A DNA stretch of 64,000 nt from Agrypnia vestita (Eukaryota; Arthropoda; Insecta; Trichoptera; Phryganeidae). How positions within the stretch are numbered: the first letter of the stretch is position 1; each line of letters starts with the position of its first letter. The translations under genes were made by a program, and so were the position numbers. Below are positions 45,540-57,324 of this stretch, in pieces. The DNA is taken from the NCBI GenBank assembly GCA_016648135.1, contig JADDOH010004219.1, positions 1-64,000 of the forward strand, given 5' to 3'. The notes beneath the pieces were generated by a model. It searched no databases and had not been told where the DNA came from. It saw only the letters and a program-made list of their open reading frames with translations.

Positions 45540-46905
45540 TCGCCTATTTCCAGACCCTGCTAGCAATATAGGACTATTACATGTATGGCGAATGATATTA
45601 TTTTAATTATTTTTTTTAAAGTTGATACCGTGTATGTAATGAAATATACTAAGTAGTAATTTACCCATCTACCCGTTACACAGAGACATTTTCATTTTCG
45701 AACGTGTGAATTCCTAAAAAATATCAAAACTGAAGTTTTACGTTTATGAGAATTCATCAAAAATGTAACTGCTACCTTTCACAATTAATGTATCAACTTG
45801 ATTATTTTTGTCAAATTTTGCCTTATCTGTATATATAACCTTTCCAAAACTACATACAGGCATTATAGAATAATGTGCTTTGAAAATTTTCGTTCTCGTA
45901 ATTCAAATAGTATTGTAAGCTTAAAAGTGGTACTTTTGCATATCAACAATCGAATCTTAAAAGGGATTTTTATGCACTCAATTTAAAGAAAAAATGTATC
46001 AAGTGCAAATGCATCACTTTTTATTGTAAATCAATAATGAAAAGCCACAAAAAGATGATCTTTTGGTACGTCGTAGAACTGTGGTGGTCGAGACCCATCG
46101 CGTCTCTAGCCGTACGCATCGAGCCAGCACGGATCAGAGGCTTTATGTAGCTAACTAGGTCACCATCAAGTACGACCACTCTTTCGCCGATATACGCCAC
46201 CGTATACATAGCAAGCATTATTTTATAAACTCAACGCCACCTCTGTAAATTTAGGTCAATAAATTACCACTGTTAATCGTGAGTATAAATTACACCCTGT
46301 ATTCATCTACCTATCCTGCCTCTGCTGAAACATCTCGCACATTACACTCATACAATACAAGTCACGTGCCGATATGTCTCTGGACGGGTGGACATTTTTT
46401 TCTTTTCAGAACACATACACTCACTCACCTAACCCGCCAATGTACTACCGATGTACAAAGATATGACATTCTTAGCTCAATTTTTTTTTTGGAAAGGTAA
46501 TCTTGCGCTTGGGGCACTATATCTTAATTATTTGGTGAGACCAATTTTTTATGAATACAATTATAATATTACGTACCTACCTATATATGTATCTAATGAC
46601 GAGAACATAAAAAAAATAATGTTGTTATTTATATGTATTTGATTGCGGGCTATCTACCATTCATGGATAAGGAAATACAGATTTATTACAAATTTGATCC
46701 ATCTTAAACGCCACACTAAAATTAAAAGGTAAGAATTCAAACGCACAAGAGGGGATTATTATGATCTCAAATTGTATGATGCAGGAAGCATCAAGATAGC
46801 GGGAAAACTGACAGTTCAGGGCAGGTCCGAATTTGGAAATCGGAATGCCTACAAATAATAAATACACTTTCACGGTAGGTAGGTACTTACATATTTAATT
46901 ATTTC
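45540..46905. other. Mostly unassigned stretch
   Basis: The minus frame 46021-46218 (AYIGERVVVLDGDLVSYIKP, then LIRAGSMRTARDAMGLD) reads like protein-coding sequence and has a TTTACAG acceptor-like site upstream near 46240. No family is recognised and no exon is claimed. Confidence 0.35.
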
Positions 46906-46970
46906 TCTATGGTGTGGAATCGTTGTCTTTAAAGGCAAGGAAAAGAAGGCGAATTGAACATCTCTGAGAA

Positions 46971-47282
46971 TTGAAGAATGATGGACGCATTTTTGTATTT
47001 CTTGCGGAAAGGGAAGATGGCTTTAAGAAGTTTGATGTGGCGGGCCACGCCGAAGAATTGGGAGAAAGAGAACGATCCCCGTTGGACACTTCTCTGATGA
47101 TAGGTCCACAAATGTGCGGGATGGCAAGAAATCCGAGTATAATAAAAAAGACGGGAATTCTTGATGATCATCATCCTCAAGTCGTGAGAGGGACCGATAA
47201 GGAAGAAGAAGAAAAACAACTAATTAAAAAAAATATGAGGACACGTTTTTATAAGTTTATTTTTTTTATTATTATTTTTTAA
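46971..47282 (+). CDS. Unrecognised open frame, 103 codons (weak)
   Basis: A charged polypeptide with IFVFLAEREDGFKKFDVAGH, AEELGERERSPLD and a KEEEEKQ end. It lies directly before an antisense SINE. An overlapping minus frame of similar length reduces its weight. No family is recognised. It may be a remnant of a mobile element. Confidence 0.15.
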   Translation: MKNDGRIFVFLAEREDGFKKFDVAGHAEELGERERSPLDTSLMIGPQMCGMARNPSIIKKTGILDDHHPQVVRGTDKEEEEKQLIKKNMRTRFYKFIFFIIIF

Positions 47283-47290
47283 ATAAATAG

Positions 47291-47459
47291 AGATGCGAAC
47301 ACGGAATACGTGTCACATCAATATTCTTACTATTTTCAAACTAAGCTAAACGCTTGTGCTATGAAAATAGGACTAACTTGCTAGTATGGGCTGAGATTCG
47401 AACCCGCGACCATTGGATCACGAGGCGAGTGTCCTAACCACAAGACCAACAAGCTACTC
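47291..47459 (-). mobile_element. tRNA-derived SINE (family S2), antisense
   Basis: On the minus strand: AGCTTGTTGGTCTTGTGGTT, a B box GGGTTCGAATCTCAGC, TAGTCCTATTTTCATAGCAC, and a tail with GTAAGAATATTGATGTGACA. It is the reference copy for the split SINE at 2882-3416. Confidence 0.88.
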
Positions 47460-47464
47460 TTTAT

Positions 47465-48025
47465 TTTTTTTTATTTCGCATTACAAGATTTATTTTAACA
47501 ATAAAATACTAGAAACTGAAGATTAGATAATTGTTTACTGGAATATTAGCGATTGGTTACAAAAATATTGCAAAACTCGTTTGACTAAATATTTTTTTCT
47601 ATGATTAAATATGTTAATTGACTAGAAACGTCAAAATATTGTTTTTATTTCTTTCACTATGTGAAATATTAAAATTAGTTATATCTCTCTAAATATTAAA
47701 CCAATCATGCGTTGTCATAGATAATACACAAATGCTGAAAGTTTCAGACCAATATACCAAATAAATCGAATCAGACCAGATACAGACCAATATACCAAAT
47801 AAATCGAAAAATTATCGATACCTACATCAATTATTAAATGTGTAGACAAATAAACAGATCAGTGAAGCTAGCTACAAAAGTATGTAATAATCACGTTCTT
47901 GAGTCATAGTTATTACATTTCCAGTATTTTTACACACTTTAAACAAACTGTAGATAAAAAAATAGGTACTTCATTTGCAGAGGGTCCCATGCCAAATGTC
48001 CACGCATTTTTTCTATCACACCACC
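47465..48025. other. Unassigned AT-rich stretch
   Basis: A short duplication of CCAATATACCAAATAAATCGA occurs near 47750-47810. Nothing else is supported. Confidence 0.45.
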
Positions 48026-48029
48026 CATA

Positions 48030-48173
48030 GGCCCGGTTGTTTCAAATTCTATCAAAGTAAGCGTAGAGTTTAAACTGAAATTTTACGTTCTCCACCAATC
48101 AGACGATCCGTTTTCGTAAAAATCTATGCTTTTATCGACCGCTTACTTTGATCGAACTTGAAACAACCGGGCC
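48030..48173. mobile_element. Palindromic MITE, family M, copy 4
   Basis: It has GCCCGGTTGTTTCAAATTC and the inverse GAACTTGAAACAACCGGGC ends. It is nearly identical to copy 2 in the opposite orientation. Confidence 0.95.
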
Positions 48174-48298
48174 TTAGTAAGATGCTATTTAAAAGTATAT
48201 CTTTATGCGGGATATAACAAATGTTGGTCATGATAACTCTTATTAAACATAGTTATTATAAAATTTCGATTTGAGTCTGCAGAATTAATGTGATGTGC

Positions 48299-48366
48299 AG
48301 GGTTATTTGGAAAACATTAATAACCTCGCAGGACTATATTCCTGCCCTGATTATGAGTCGAAAATA
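48299..48366 (+). mobile_element. Foldback family F, type C, left end only
   Basis: CAGGGTTATTTGGAAAACAT, CCTCGCAGGACTATATTCC and TGAGTCGAAAATATT are present. It breaks off where the LINE tail starts. Confidence 0.8.
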
Positions 48367-48595
48367 TTGCAAGGCAGGATGCTGCATGATGGCCTCCCAG
48401 AGTCCTGAAATGCAGACCTTGGGAGAATAAAAGAGGCATCGGAAGACATCAAAAGAGATGGGCCTACGATATAGCCGCTGTGGGGAGAAAGAAATGGCTG
48501 CAATTAGTAAACAACATGGAAGAATGGAAGGGTATGGAAGAAGCCTACATCCAGCAGTGGAGAAATGAAGGCTGAAGAAGAAGATGTGAAAATCT
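48367..48595 (+). mobile_element. LINE 3' end: reverse transcriptase ORF C-terminus with GAA tail
   Basis: The frame 48429-48575 reads KRGRHRKRWAYDIAAVG, RKKWLQLVNNMEEWKGMEEA and YIQQWRNEG, then TGA. The layout RW-x-D-(x)-V/A-x-x-W ... EAY-x-QQW is the standard C-terminus of a common insect LINE clade. A GAAGAAGAAG tail follows. The copy is 5'-truncated and was inserted in foldback sequence. Confidence 0.9.
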
Positions 48596-48902
48596 CAAAA
48601 CTGCAATAATTCGAGTTATCTATGTCTAGTATTTAGCCCACGATATGAGGTGACGCTTATTGCATTTGTCAAATAAATGCATACGAGTATATCCGGTCGT
48701 CTGCGCATTTTTTCTACGATTCAGCGGTTTGGTTTTAAAATTGAGCGGTTCGTTAGAATTACTGATTCTCCACCAATTTATTTTCATTCATCATCAGAGC
48801 ATCCGGGCGAGGTCGTAAACAGTTCGGCGACCCTATAACATGGAAAAAATATAAAAAACTCAACTTCCTTCATATTCATTCTGTAAATACTTGACACAGT
48901 TT

Positions 48903-49473
48903 TATGTGTAAAATATATTTATTTATTTATTTATTAATCAATGCTCTAGTGGGCTTTTACAGTAGGCACAAGAAAGTTACAAGAATTTTTTATAAACCTA
49001 ACACTAAACACGTTTTAAAAAAATAAATAATAGAAATAAAACATATTTAAGAAACATAAACAATATATATAAAGAATGATTAGTACAAAACCAAACAGTA
49101 ATAATTAGAAACCTTTAACAAATTAATAATAAAGTAAAATAAAGATAATTAAACCAAAGATAAATAAGATAAGAAGATAAAATAAACCAAAAAAAAATTA
49201 AAAATATAGAATTAAAACATATTTAAAAGGAAAATGAGCAAGAATTAGGACACTTTAAAATAAATAAATGTACACGGGGACAAAAAATAAATTAAAATTA
49301 AGTCCGTTAAACTGTAATTATGTAGTTCTTTTGGCATATTCTAAGTCTAAGTAATTCTTTAATTCGGGTATGCTCCTACAACAAATGTATACGAATTTTG
49401 AGAATTTGTTTCCAAGGCGATGCATGCGTGTTAGCGGTGAACTTAAAACATAGTTATTCCTGTGGGTGGGTCC
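48903..49473 (-). mobile_element. LINE 3' end, antisense (coding end plus UTR)
   Basis: The minus frame from 49473 to a stop at 49318-49320 reads THRNNYVLSSPLTRMHRLG, NKFSKFVYICC and SIPELKNYLDLEYAKRTT, a jockey/R1-like polyprotein end. About 400 bp of A-rich 3' UTR follows, ending in an antisense TTTATTTATTTATTTATT tail at 48921. Confidence 0.8.
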
Positions 49474-49502
49474 CTACAAATAACACTTCGTGATGTCTCG
49501 TT

Positions 49503-49735
49503 TGTCATATCTCAATTATAATAATTTCATTATCTGTCCGTCGGTCCGTCCTCGTAACTTCGTGTAACTCCGTAACTTTTTTATTAAAAAAAAAATTTTT
49601 TTGGAAAAAAAAGTTTTGACGATTTTTTTTTCGAAATTTTTAATGAACGAAATTTTTTTAAAGATTTTTTTAAAAATAAATTAAATTAATACTTCTTTCT
49701 TAAGAACCTACATGTAAAAGTACCGTCATTATTGA
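49503..49735 (-). repeat. Dispersed repeat Q, copy 2
   Basis: On the minus strand it carries ACCGTCATT-type matches near its start, a long A/T run, and ACGAAGTTACGAGGACGGAC near its end, in the same order as 23618-23890. Confidence 0.65.
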
Positions 49736-49739
49736 GAAT

Positions 49740-50410
49740 TTAGTTCATCTAAATATATTACAAAAAGCGAGTTTTAATCTGAACGGGCTCAAGCGGGTAC
49801 CACATACAACTCATTAAGAGTTATATCTCAACAACTCCCCATGCCTATATTCACAGTTTTAAGAATAACAATAGTTTTAAATAGACATTAATATTCAAAA
49901 GAGAATAATATCAGCCAGCAGCCCTTTGACTGCACTACCCGCCTCTCGCAGAAGTACCTGGATCCGAACATTACTCATATTTCCATAATGAATGTTTTAA
50001 TGTTTTCACGGTCGTTTGGCGTAGTATAAACAGTGTTAATGGATAACAACATTGGGTCAGTTGATGGCAGCAGGAACATCAAAGAAATGAAGCAATTGCA
50101 AGACAAATAATGTAGTTATATGGCCTGGATTTATAACTCTTGAACTTGGCAGTTTTGAAGGTTATTTTACATGCATAAAGAATTATGAACAAAGCACCTA
50201 AAAAAAATTAAACTTAAATCGTTATACCAGAACCACTGACCTGTGTACAATTATCAATATGCTAAACTTAGAAGATTTGATACACCTACTTATTTCTTAT
50301 ATCGAAAAGGTAAATATGGTTTGTAAAATAAAGATCAAATTAATAAAAACAAACATCAGCTTGTATAAAAATATTTAGCGACATGTACTATAAGTTAACT
50401 ATAAGAAGTT
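49740..50410. other. Unassigned stretch
   Basis: No supported gene or repeat. Confidence 0.45.
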
Positions 50411-50710
50411 ATAGAGGGTGTCTCATAGCTAGCAGCAAAAACTTTATATGTTCCTGCCTAGCTAATGAGTCGAAAATGTTCAAGAATTAATCATGTCCTA
50501 ATACTTATCAATAATTGAGCCCTTGCCCGGAATAACGTTGTATCCAACAATACTCTCATTCCGAGAAAAATTGAAAAAATGAAACCAATTACAATTTATT
50601 ACATTTTATATTTTAAATATAACAAACATATAATTCTTAACTAATCTCAATATAAAATGGGGAAAAAAGGCAATTAAATTTGAATCTAAGTAAAAAAACA
50701 TGCTGAATCA

Positions 50711-50971
50711 GTGGAAAAACGTTGTGTAAGAAGTTTTCACAAACAACGTTATTCCGCAAAACGTTTTTTATTTATTCTGCTTTACTTAATAATGCTTTTT
50801 AAAAGCAGCACGCTCATCAAACATGAATTCACAAATGTCATCGAGGTTCTTGAGCTTAGCAGCCTTACGGCAGTGGATTGGAATTCATTAAAGTTAGTTC
50901 CAGGAATGATTTTTTTCCATACGGTAGCTAATCTTCCCCTTCTTCCACAAAGAGTTGGTAGAAGGCTATAG
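50711..50971 (+). pseudogene. Short ORF inside the TIR element, unrecognised
   Basis: An 86-codon frame with SFHKQRYSAKRFLFILLYLI and EVLELSSLTAVDWNSLKLVP. It overlaps the left subterminal motifs. No family is recognised. It may be part of the transposase or chance. Confidence 0.2.
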
Positions 50972-51458
50972 GAGGTCCATGATTCTAATTCTTTGTGGAA
51001 GGTTCTAGCTCTGATTGTGATGGGATCATCAGTAGGTAAAGAGCTTTTACGGAACGATAAGTCTCTCGTACATACTATTACGTATCTCCGTCTGTTTGCT
51101 GAATACGGCGTCGGACATTCAATTTCTCATGATTACTTTTTTCTTGCAATTCAGTAAGTAACCTGAATTCTGATTGAATATTTACATTGATATTAAAATG
51201 GAGAAAACATCCCGGATTTAAACATTTTTGGCTCAAATTCGACCCTACGAAAAAGAACGAGAAATTAAATAAACTTTTTGTATCGGTATTATTTTAAGTT
51301 ACGATATAAAGAGCACTATAATGCCAGCATTATTATTAAAAATAATGCCAGCGTTATTATCAAAAAGCATTTCAAATAACAATATGGATAAATCAATTGA
51401 GTAAAATCGGTTAACGTTCCACAAAATAATATTGTCACATATGAAATTACAATATCAA

Positions 51459-51707
51459 TCAGAACTGCCAAATCGTATACAACGTTATTCCACAAACATG
51501 TTCCGGCGGGTCAATTGCAGGTTTGATAATATTTTTTCTGGATAAACACTCCTTTCCTGCATCCTTCAACTTATTGGCTTTGATATCTTTCCAGTTTAAA
51601 ACATTAGATGTTCGTTTTCTCCCTTTATTCATGTGAATTAAACCACGCTCCACGATATTGACGCGCGACGACGCCATTTTGAGAAACAATGTACAACGTT
51701 CTTCCAC
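51459..51707 (-). pseudogene. Short ORF inside the TIR element, transposase N-terminus-like
   Basis: The 82-codon minus frame contains GRKRTSNVLNWKDIKANKLK followed by DAGKECLSRKN. From memory, a basic R-K-R-x-x-N-x-x-N-W-K followed by A-G-K-E-x-x-S/R motif opens many repetitive insect proteins associated with DNA transposons. It is followed by stops. A truncated transposase start is the likeliest reading. Confidence 0.4.
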
Positions 51708-52100
51708 AAACCAATAACTTTAAAATGCAGCCAGAAGCCTAAATATTTTTTTCTTGACATATTATCTACCTTAAACGATGCATAATAACATACCCAACAG
51801 AACTGCATCAATAACTCAAAATTGACATTTGTGTTGGATACAACGTTATTCCGGGCAAGGGCTCAATTATAGAGATATGCAATAACAAAGTTTGCATTTT
51901 TTTTCAATATTTCTGACTTATTTTTTGCAAAAAGTTGAACTATCATTACAGTAACTTATCGTATCGATTATGAAAAATTCATTAGCTTTAATATAAGTCG
52001 AATAAAATAATAAAAAAAAATCTATGCAAAAATTTAAAATATAATTTTTACAAGATTTTTATTATTTTATTTGAGTTGTAGGTATTGAAGCGATGAATTT

Positions 52101-52279
52101 TCACACATATAGGAATAAAAACACTTGTTTTTTAAGTTCTACATTTTTAATTATCTGAGACGCGTTGCCTTATGAAGTCATGATCAATCTCTAGATAATG
52201 CCGTCATAAAGCAAAACGTCTTAGAAAATTAAAAATGTAGAATTAAAAAAAACAAGTGTTTTTATTCCCATATATGTGA
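52101..52279. mobile_element. Foldback element with degenerate Penelope-like core
   Basis: Arms of about 50 bp (52101-52150 and 52225-52279) are inverted copies (AGGAATAAAAACACTTGTTT and complement). The centre holds TTATGAAGTCATGATC ... GCAAAACGTCTTAGAAAATT, which follows the pattern of Penelope hammerhead-containing repeats but lacks the conserved CTGATGA and GAAAC. Confidence 0.7.
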
Positions 52280-52845
52280 TTACGGAGTTCTATAAACTTA
52301 CCTACGAAACAATAATTTTGAATGAATTTTCTCTGAAGCCTAAATTGAAAGAGAGTAAAATTAAAAATAAGGTGCCACTGACCGGAAAGAAATGTGATAT
52401 AACTAAAAGCGACAGCAAACATATTCTGCATAGGCAAACTGACTTGGCGGAGGAAGTAGCCGTGTCCGTCAAAATGGCGGCCACGTGAAAGCTGGTGATC
52501 TGTTTATTTACCTATCTTTTACACCTAACACCACTTAAAACACAGATACACAAATACGCCGAGGTGCATATCTGCGATAAAGTTAACCACCCAAGACTTC
52601 GCCGCAACTCATTACCCATGTTTTCGTTCCTACAAAAAACATATTAGGAAATCTGATTGCATTATTGAAGGATATATTTCAAGAAACAGAAAACTTCTAT
52701 ACTATAAAACTAGATAAAATGAAATCTGTTGTCTTTATTTAATTTATTTTGGGTAAGTAAAATGCTATTAATTGCAAATGGTTTCGTAACGCAACTATTG
52801 GAAATTTCAATGCGCCTTTTTTGATAATGTTATTCAGTTATCTTA

Positions 52846-52990
52846 GGTCCGGTTGTTTCAAGTTGGATTAAAATAAAAGTTCGTTTAAAGCATAGATTTT
52901 TACGGAAACAGATCGTTTGATTGGTGGAGAGCGCAAAAATCTATCCTTTAAACGAACTTTTACTTTAATTCAACTTGAAACAACCGGCCC
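52846..52990. mobile_element. Palindromic MITE, family M, copy 5
   Basis: GGTCCGGTTGTTTCAAGTTG and the inverse CAACTTGAAACAACCGGCCC bound a palindrome with AAAGCATAGATTTTTACG and GATTGGTGGAGAGCG in the middle. Confidence 0.92.
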
Positions 52991-52994
52991 ATAG

Positions 52995-53965
52995 CTGTGT
53001 AACATTTCCCATTGAAAACTAGTTATCTAGTTTTGGATAAGGTTAGGTATACAGTTAAAAATGTATATTTATATGTAGGTAGGTATACATATAGGTACAT
53101 GGTATAAATTAGTTTTGTGGACTTAATAGCCGCCATGTTCTTATCAAATTTCGATTAAACTTTTATTTAAAAGCTATCTAGTGGAAATCTCGATCAAGCT
53201 CTTAACCATCCTCGTCCGCCATTTTATTTAAAAATGGCGGTTGTTCAAAAATTTTGAAAAATGGTTGCTCCGCCAGTAGGTAGTACCTACTTATTTAGGA
53301 ACAAGTAAAAAATGGAAGGGAGTTTTGATTCTAGTAAGAATCTTATTCGCTTCTTCGCCGATTTATTATATTTTTCAACATCAGTAATGACCGCTTTTTT
53401 GATATTTCTCTGTTTTTTTATTCAAATTCTTTGGTAGATTATTGTATTCCTTTAGTCCTTTGTAATATATACAGTTTTGTGTATTTCTTTTCTTTCTTTC
53501 TATGTGTAATTCTTATTTCGTTTGAATTTCTTGTATTATTTCCATAAATATCTGTGTATATATGTCATTTTATTTTTGAAGTATTCTGACATCCTATCAT
53601 TTCATTTTTTTTATATTTGTTAGTCCTTGATTTACTTTGAGTTCAAATCTCTTAACATCTTTTTAATTTTAGAGCATATATTTCTCCTTGGACTGATTAT
53701 TATCGCTGTTTTATTTTTAAATTTGCATTTTTCATGTATCCTTCGTTACATAAGTATAATGTAGTGAAGCAATATTGAAACAATTATTGATCTATAAATT
53801 ATTATGGCTGTTTCATGGGTAATTTTTTGTCTTATTCTTCCCAATAATGATACCTATTTACAATTTTCTTACTTATGTAGGTACTAAACGCGTTTTTAAT
53901 TGATAATTTATAATCTACAATTATTCTTAAATATTTTATTCCATTCGCGATCTGAGTACAATAAT
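52995..53965. other. Unassigned AT-rich stretch
   Basis: TTTCTTTCTTTCTATGTG-type low complexity sequence near 53490. No gene is supported. Confidence 0.45.
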
Positions 53966-53970
53966 GTTGG

Positions 53971-54163
53971 GTATAGGTCTTTTCATATAAGCTTGCAATT
54001 GAGTTAGTGTGGGTACAGTGCGTAGTACGCGCATTGTTTCGTTGTGTAAAGTTTACGGATACGCCCCTCTCGTATCCGTAAACTTAACACAACGAAACAA
54101 CGCGCGTATTACGCACTTTACCCACACTAACTCAATTGCAAGCTTATATAAAAATACCTATAC
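53971..54163. mobile_element. Near-perfect palindromic MITE (193 bp)
   Basis: Arms of about 95 bp meet at 54066. The left begins GTATAGGTCTTTTCATATAA and the right is its near complement. Inner parts (GTTTACGGATACG and CGTATCCGTAAAC) are exact. There is no coding. Flanks show no clear duplication. Confidence 0.9.
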
Positions 54164-54209
54164 TAGGTTACTAAGGAAGATTTCTACCTCGGTTTAAGAT
54201 AAATATATA

Positions 54210-54724
54210 CAGGATGTAACAGAGCTAGTCCACAATACTGCCTTGATTATGGGTCGAAAATGTTCAAGCAACCATGACCTAATATCAATAGTTAAGGAGA
54301 TAAGCGACATCAAAGTGTGCATTTTTTCAATATTTCTGACTTATTTTTTGCAAAATGTTGAAATATCATTACAGTAACTTATATCTAATATGAACATTTC
54401 ATTCCCCTTAATATAAAATGATAAAAACCTTCCAATCCAATTGGAATGTTTTCCAATGGCATTGGAAGGTTTTTATCATTTTAGTATTTTATTTAACTTT
54501 TTTTGAACCGAATGAATTTTTTCATGATCAATATAAGTTATTGTAACGATAGTTCGACGATTTGTAAAAAATAAGTCAGAAATATTGAAAAAAAATGTAA
54601 ACTTTGATATTGCATAACTCCATAACTATTGATATAATGTCACGGTCGCTAGAACATTTGCGACTCATAATCAAGGCAGGAATCCACCTGCAAAGTATTG
54701 TGGACTAGTTCCGTTACACACTGT
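54210..54724. mobile_element. Foldback family F, terminus type B, copy 1
   Basis: It is bounded by ACAGGATGTAACAGAGCTAG and the inverse CTAGTTCCGTTACACACTGT. The shared interior and the AATCCAATTGGAATGTTTTC centre are present. This is a complete palindrome. Confidence 0.92.
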
Positions 54725-57320
54725 ACATACAGTAATTATAATTACCTGCTGTCAGATTTTTAGAGGCCGAATAATGCGCGCACAATTATTTTACACAAAA
54801 TAAAATCTGTACTGAACAGGCTCTTGAGGACTTTTTCGACCGCGACATAAAAGCTCAACTTGTCTAGCCGGCTTGTTGACGATTTATTCAAATACTTGAC
54901 AATTTAACGCGGATGCCAATCATCAAACAAATTATTAAATTTGGCATTTTATTTCCTGTATTACATTTTTTGCTGATATAAAATTTTTTTTTTTTTACAG
55001 TTTTAATTTATTTTTTAAAAATATTATTACATTAAACATATGCCAAACTGCACAGCAGTTTTACGGCATGGTTGCCTTCAATATTTGACAATAATTTTTA
55101 TTTTATAATGAAGATAGTAGGTTATTATCGAGTGTTGCATATTTTTTTACAAGTGATACTTGATATGTAATTATAAATTAATGTAAGATTAGGTTCATAG
55201 CTTTAATATATATTCTTTTAGCTTGTACTTTTTTGAAGCCAATGGAGTTTTTTTGTCTTGCATCATCTCAAAGAATTTTTTATCTAATTTATTAAAGATT
55301 CTTGGCACAATATATTCTCTTTTCCTTTCGCCATACACGTTGTTAGTGATTGGTATTCTCATTGTTAAATTAAAATATTGTTCATATACTTACCTACAAT
55401 ATTATTAGGAGCGTACAGTGGGAATATTGCAATATGACTTACGTAACCATATATTTAAAAAAAAATAAACAAAACGTATATCTCGTAATATTCCTATCAC
55501 AATTGTTATTATAGTATTCATATTTTAATATATAATAATATTCTGTCATATAAATATTTAACTTCTATTTTTTTCCAAAATATTATTTCATGAAAAAGTC
55601 ATGTTGCCACTGCACGCGCCTGGATATTATAATATAACATCAGAAAAAGCATGAAACTGGCTTTTATTATATTTAGCCCGAATTAGCTTATATTTGCGTT
55701 TAAAACCCGTTCTAGGGCGGGTGTGACATGCGTACAATAGGAAGGATCTTCTAGCGAAAGATTTCTAGGATATTTTGTTGCGTGTATTGATCGCCCGAAA
55801 CGTCCGCCAAATGTTGTATACCCGGCAGAACATCCCAGAAAGCACCAGAAGATTTTGAAAGGTCGTGATATCTGAGATAATTTTTAAAAGGAACGGTGTC
55901 TGGAAAATTTTATAATTTTGATAATTACCTAATCCAGCACTGTACTGTTCCAATATCAAATTTCTGACAATGAAGGCAACACGTATATATTTAATTCATA
56001 TATTTCAAAGGAAATTGACACTTCCAATGTAATTAATATGTACTTTATATAGGTAACAGTTTCCTTTCAAAATTACCCATGTGTGACGTGTGACACATAG
56101 AAAGACATTATATATTACTATGTAGGTAACACAACAAGAATTCGCCTCGTTATTCGACCATATCTAATAAACTAAAACTAACTCCTAAATAATGACGGAA
56201 ATAAAAATAATTTACATTCTTTAGCGAGATAACCGCACACTTTCATGCGATACAACTGGTAACAGATTGTTTGTTTTATGTTGCCACGCGATTCTATACG
56301 CGCTTATTTTACGTTGCTATGCGACACAGACGGATAAAAGCACATGGCTGTCCCTAACGATTGTGCAAGTGTAGCGAAGCATTAGGGCAGCACTTTCGAA
56401 GGGCGTCAATTTTAAGATAAAAAAATACAAACACAAAAAAATTAAATGATTTTTTATTTAAAAACTCATAAATTATCACTATGTGGTAGCAAGCAGTGAC
56501 ACCAACAATAATGAATATTCGAAGAAATTTAAAATAATATGTTGCCACTCAAAACAATGAAGCTAATTAATGTTGAAGAGTCATGTCATCGAAGGGCTTT
56601 TTACCCTACTGTGCAACGCAAAGGTATGTATGTATGTTTGTTCCTTTATGGCGCTCTAGAGACCAAACGCGTGGGCCGATTTTGATGATTCTTACGTCAA
56701 TCGAATTGTCTAAATCTTGCAAGTGTCACGAAAGACATGCCAGTAACCAAAATTCAAAATGGCGACAACCAGACGCCATAATGTGAAAAAAAAAATGAAA
56801 GTCAACGTACTATGTAAAGCGGGGTATCATTGAATAGGTATTTGAAAATCATCTTTAGGTTTCTCTTATCATTTCGATTTTCCATTTAGGTTCTATAATG
56901 ATTTAATTAAAGTTGGTAAGCAACCATTCTCACTTAAATTTTCAATACTTATAATAAAGCTGTAATAAAGTTCTTATATAATCGCATAATAGGTCTTAGT
57001 AACGTTAAAAATAATTATTATAATATAATCAATATTAAAATAATTAAAAATCTAGACCGGCTCAAGTCTTCCCAATAATGGTTCCTGACTGTAAAAAGTC
57101 GCTATGTTCCGCAATAGAATTTATTATTTGTTTTATGTGTGTATCGATCATGAAACTATTTCAATGGTGTAGTCATCCAACATTACTTAACAGAATTCTA
57201 GACTACTGGACTTGTTTTTTCTTTTCAGTTTTTGTTTATAAAGTTTTAAGAACAGATAACAAAATTATTTCGTTTTTAGAATGCCAGTATAGCCTCGGGC
57301 GTAAGAAAATTACACATGTA
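54725..57320. other. Mostly unassigned stretch
   Basis: It contains repeat P copy 3 (55035-55072) and, at 56585-56830, a segment with GGTATGTATGTATGTTTGTT that resembles a common insect dispersed repeat but cannot be delimited. No gene is supported. The frames at 56583 and 57078 have no signature. Confidence 0.4.
55035..55072 (+). repeat. Microsatellite-associated repeat P, copy 3
   Basis: ACATATGCCAAACTGCACAG followed by CAGTTTTACGGCATG, the core of repeat P without its right part. Confidence 0.75.
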
Positions 57321-57324
57321 GGAT

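Larger units (their letters stand above)
50517..51864. mobile_element. 1,348-bp TIR transposon, AATT target duplication, possibly Sola-like
   Basis: The first 33 bp (starting GAGCCCTTGCCCGGAATAAC) and the last 33 bp are perfect inverted repeats. AATT flanks both ends (50513-50516 and 51865-51868). The site rebuilds foldback family sequence when one AATT is removed. Internal ACAACGTTATTCC motifs recur near both ends (50730-50755, 51478-51492, 51688-51702) and may be transposase binding sites. GRG-type termini and 4-bp duplications recall Sola elements. It is too short to be autonomous. Confidence 0.85.
50413..52090. mobile_element. Foldback family F, type A, interrupted by a TIR element
   Basis: The left part 50413-50516 has AGGGTGTCTCATAGCTAGC and ATGAGTCGAAAATGTTCAAG. 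The sequence resumes at 51869 with ATAGAGATATGCAATAACAA and CATTACAGTAACTTATCG and runs to the centre near 52060. It is interrupted by a 1,348-bp insertion and lacks the right end. Confidence 0.88.

Noticed and set aside
46021..46218. Protein-like minus frame with a possible acceptor
   Set aside because: There is no matching donor or family, and the frame ends in an AT-rich tail. Too weak to call as an exon.
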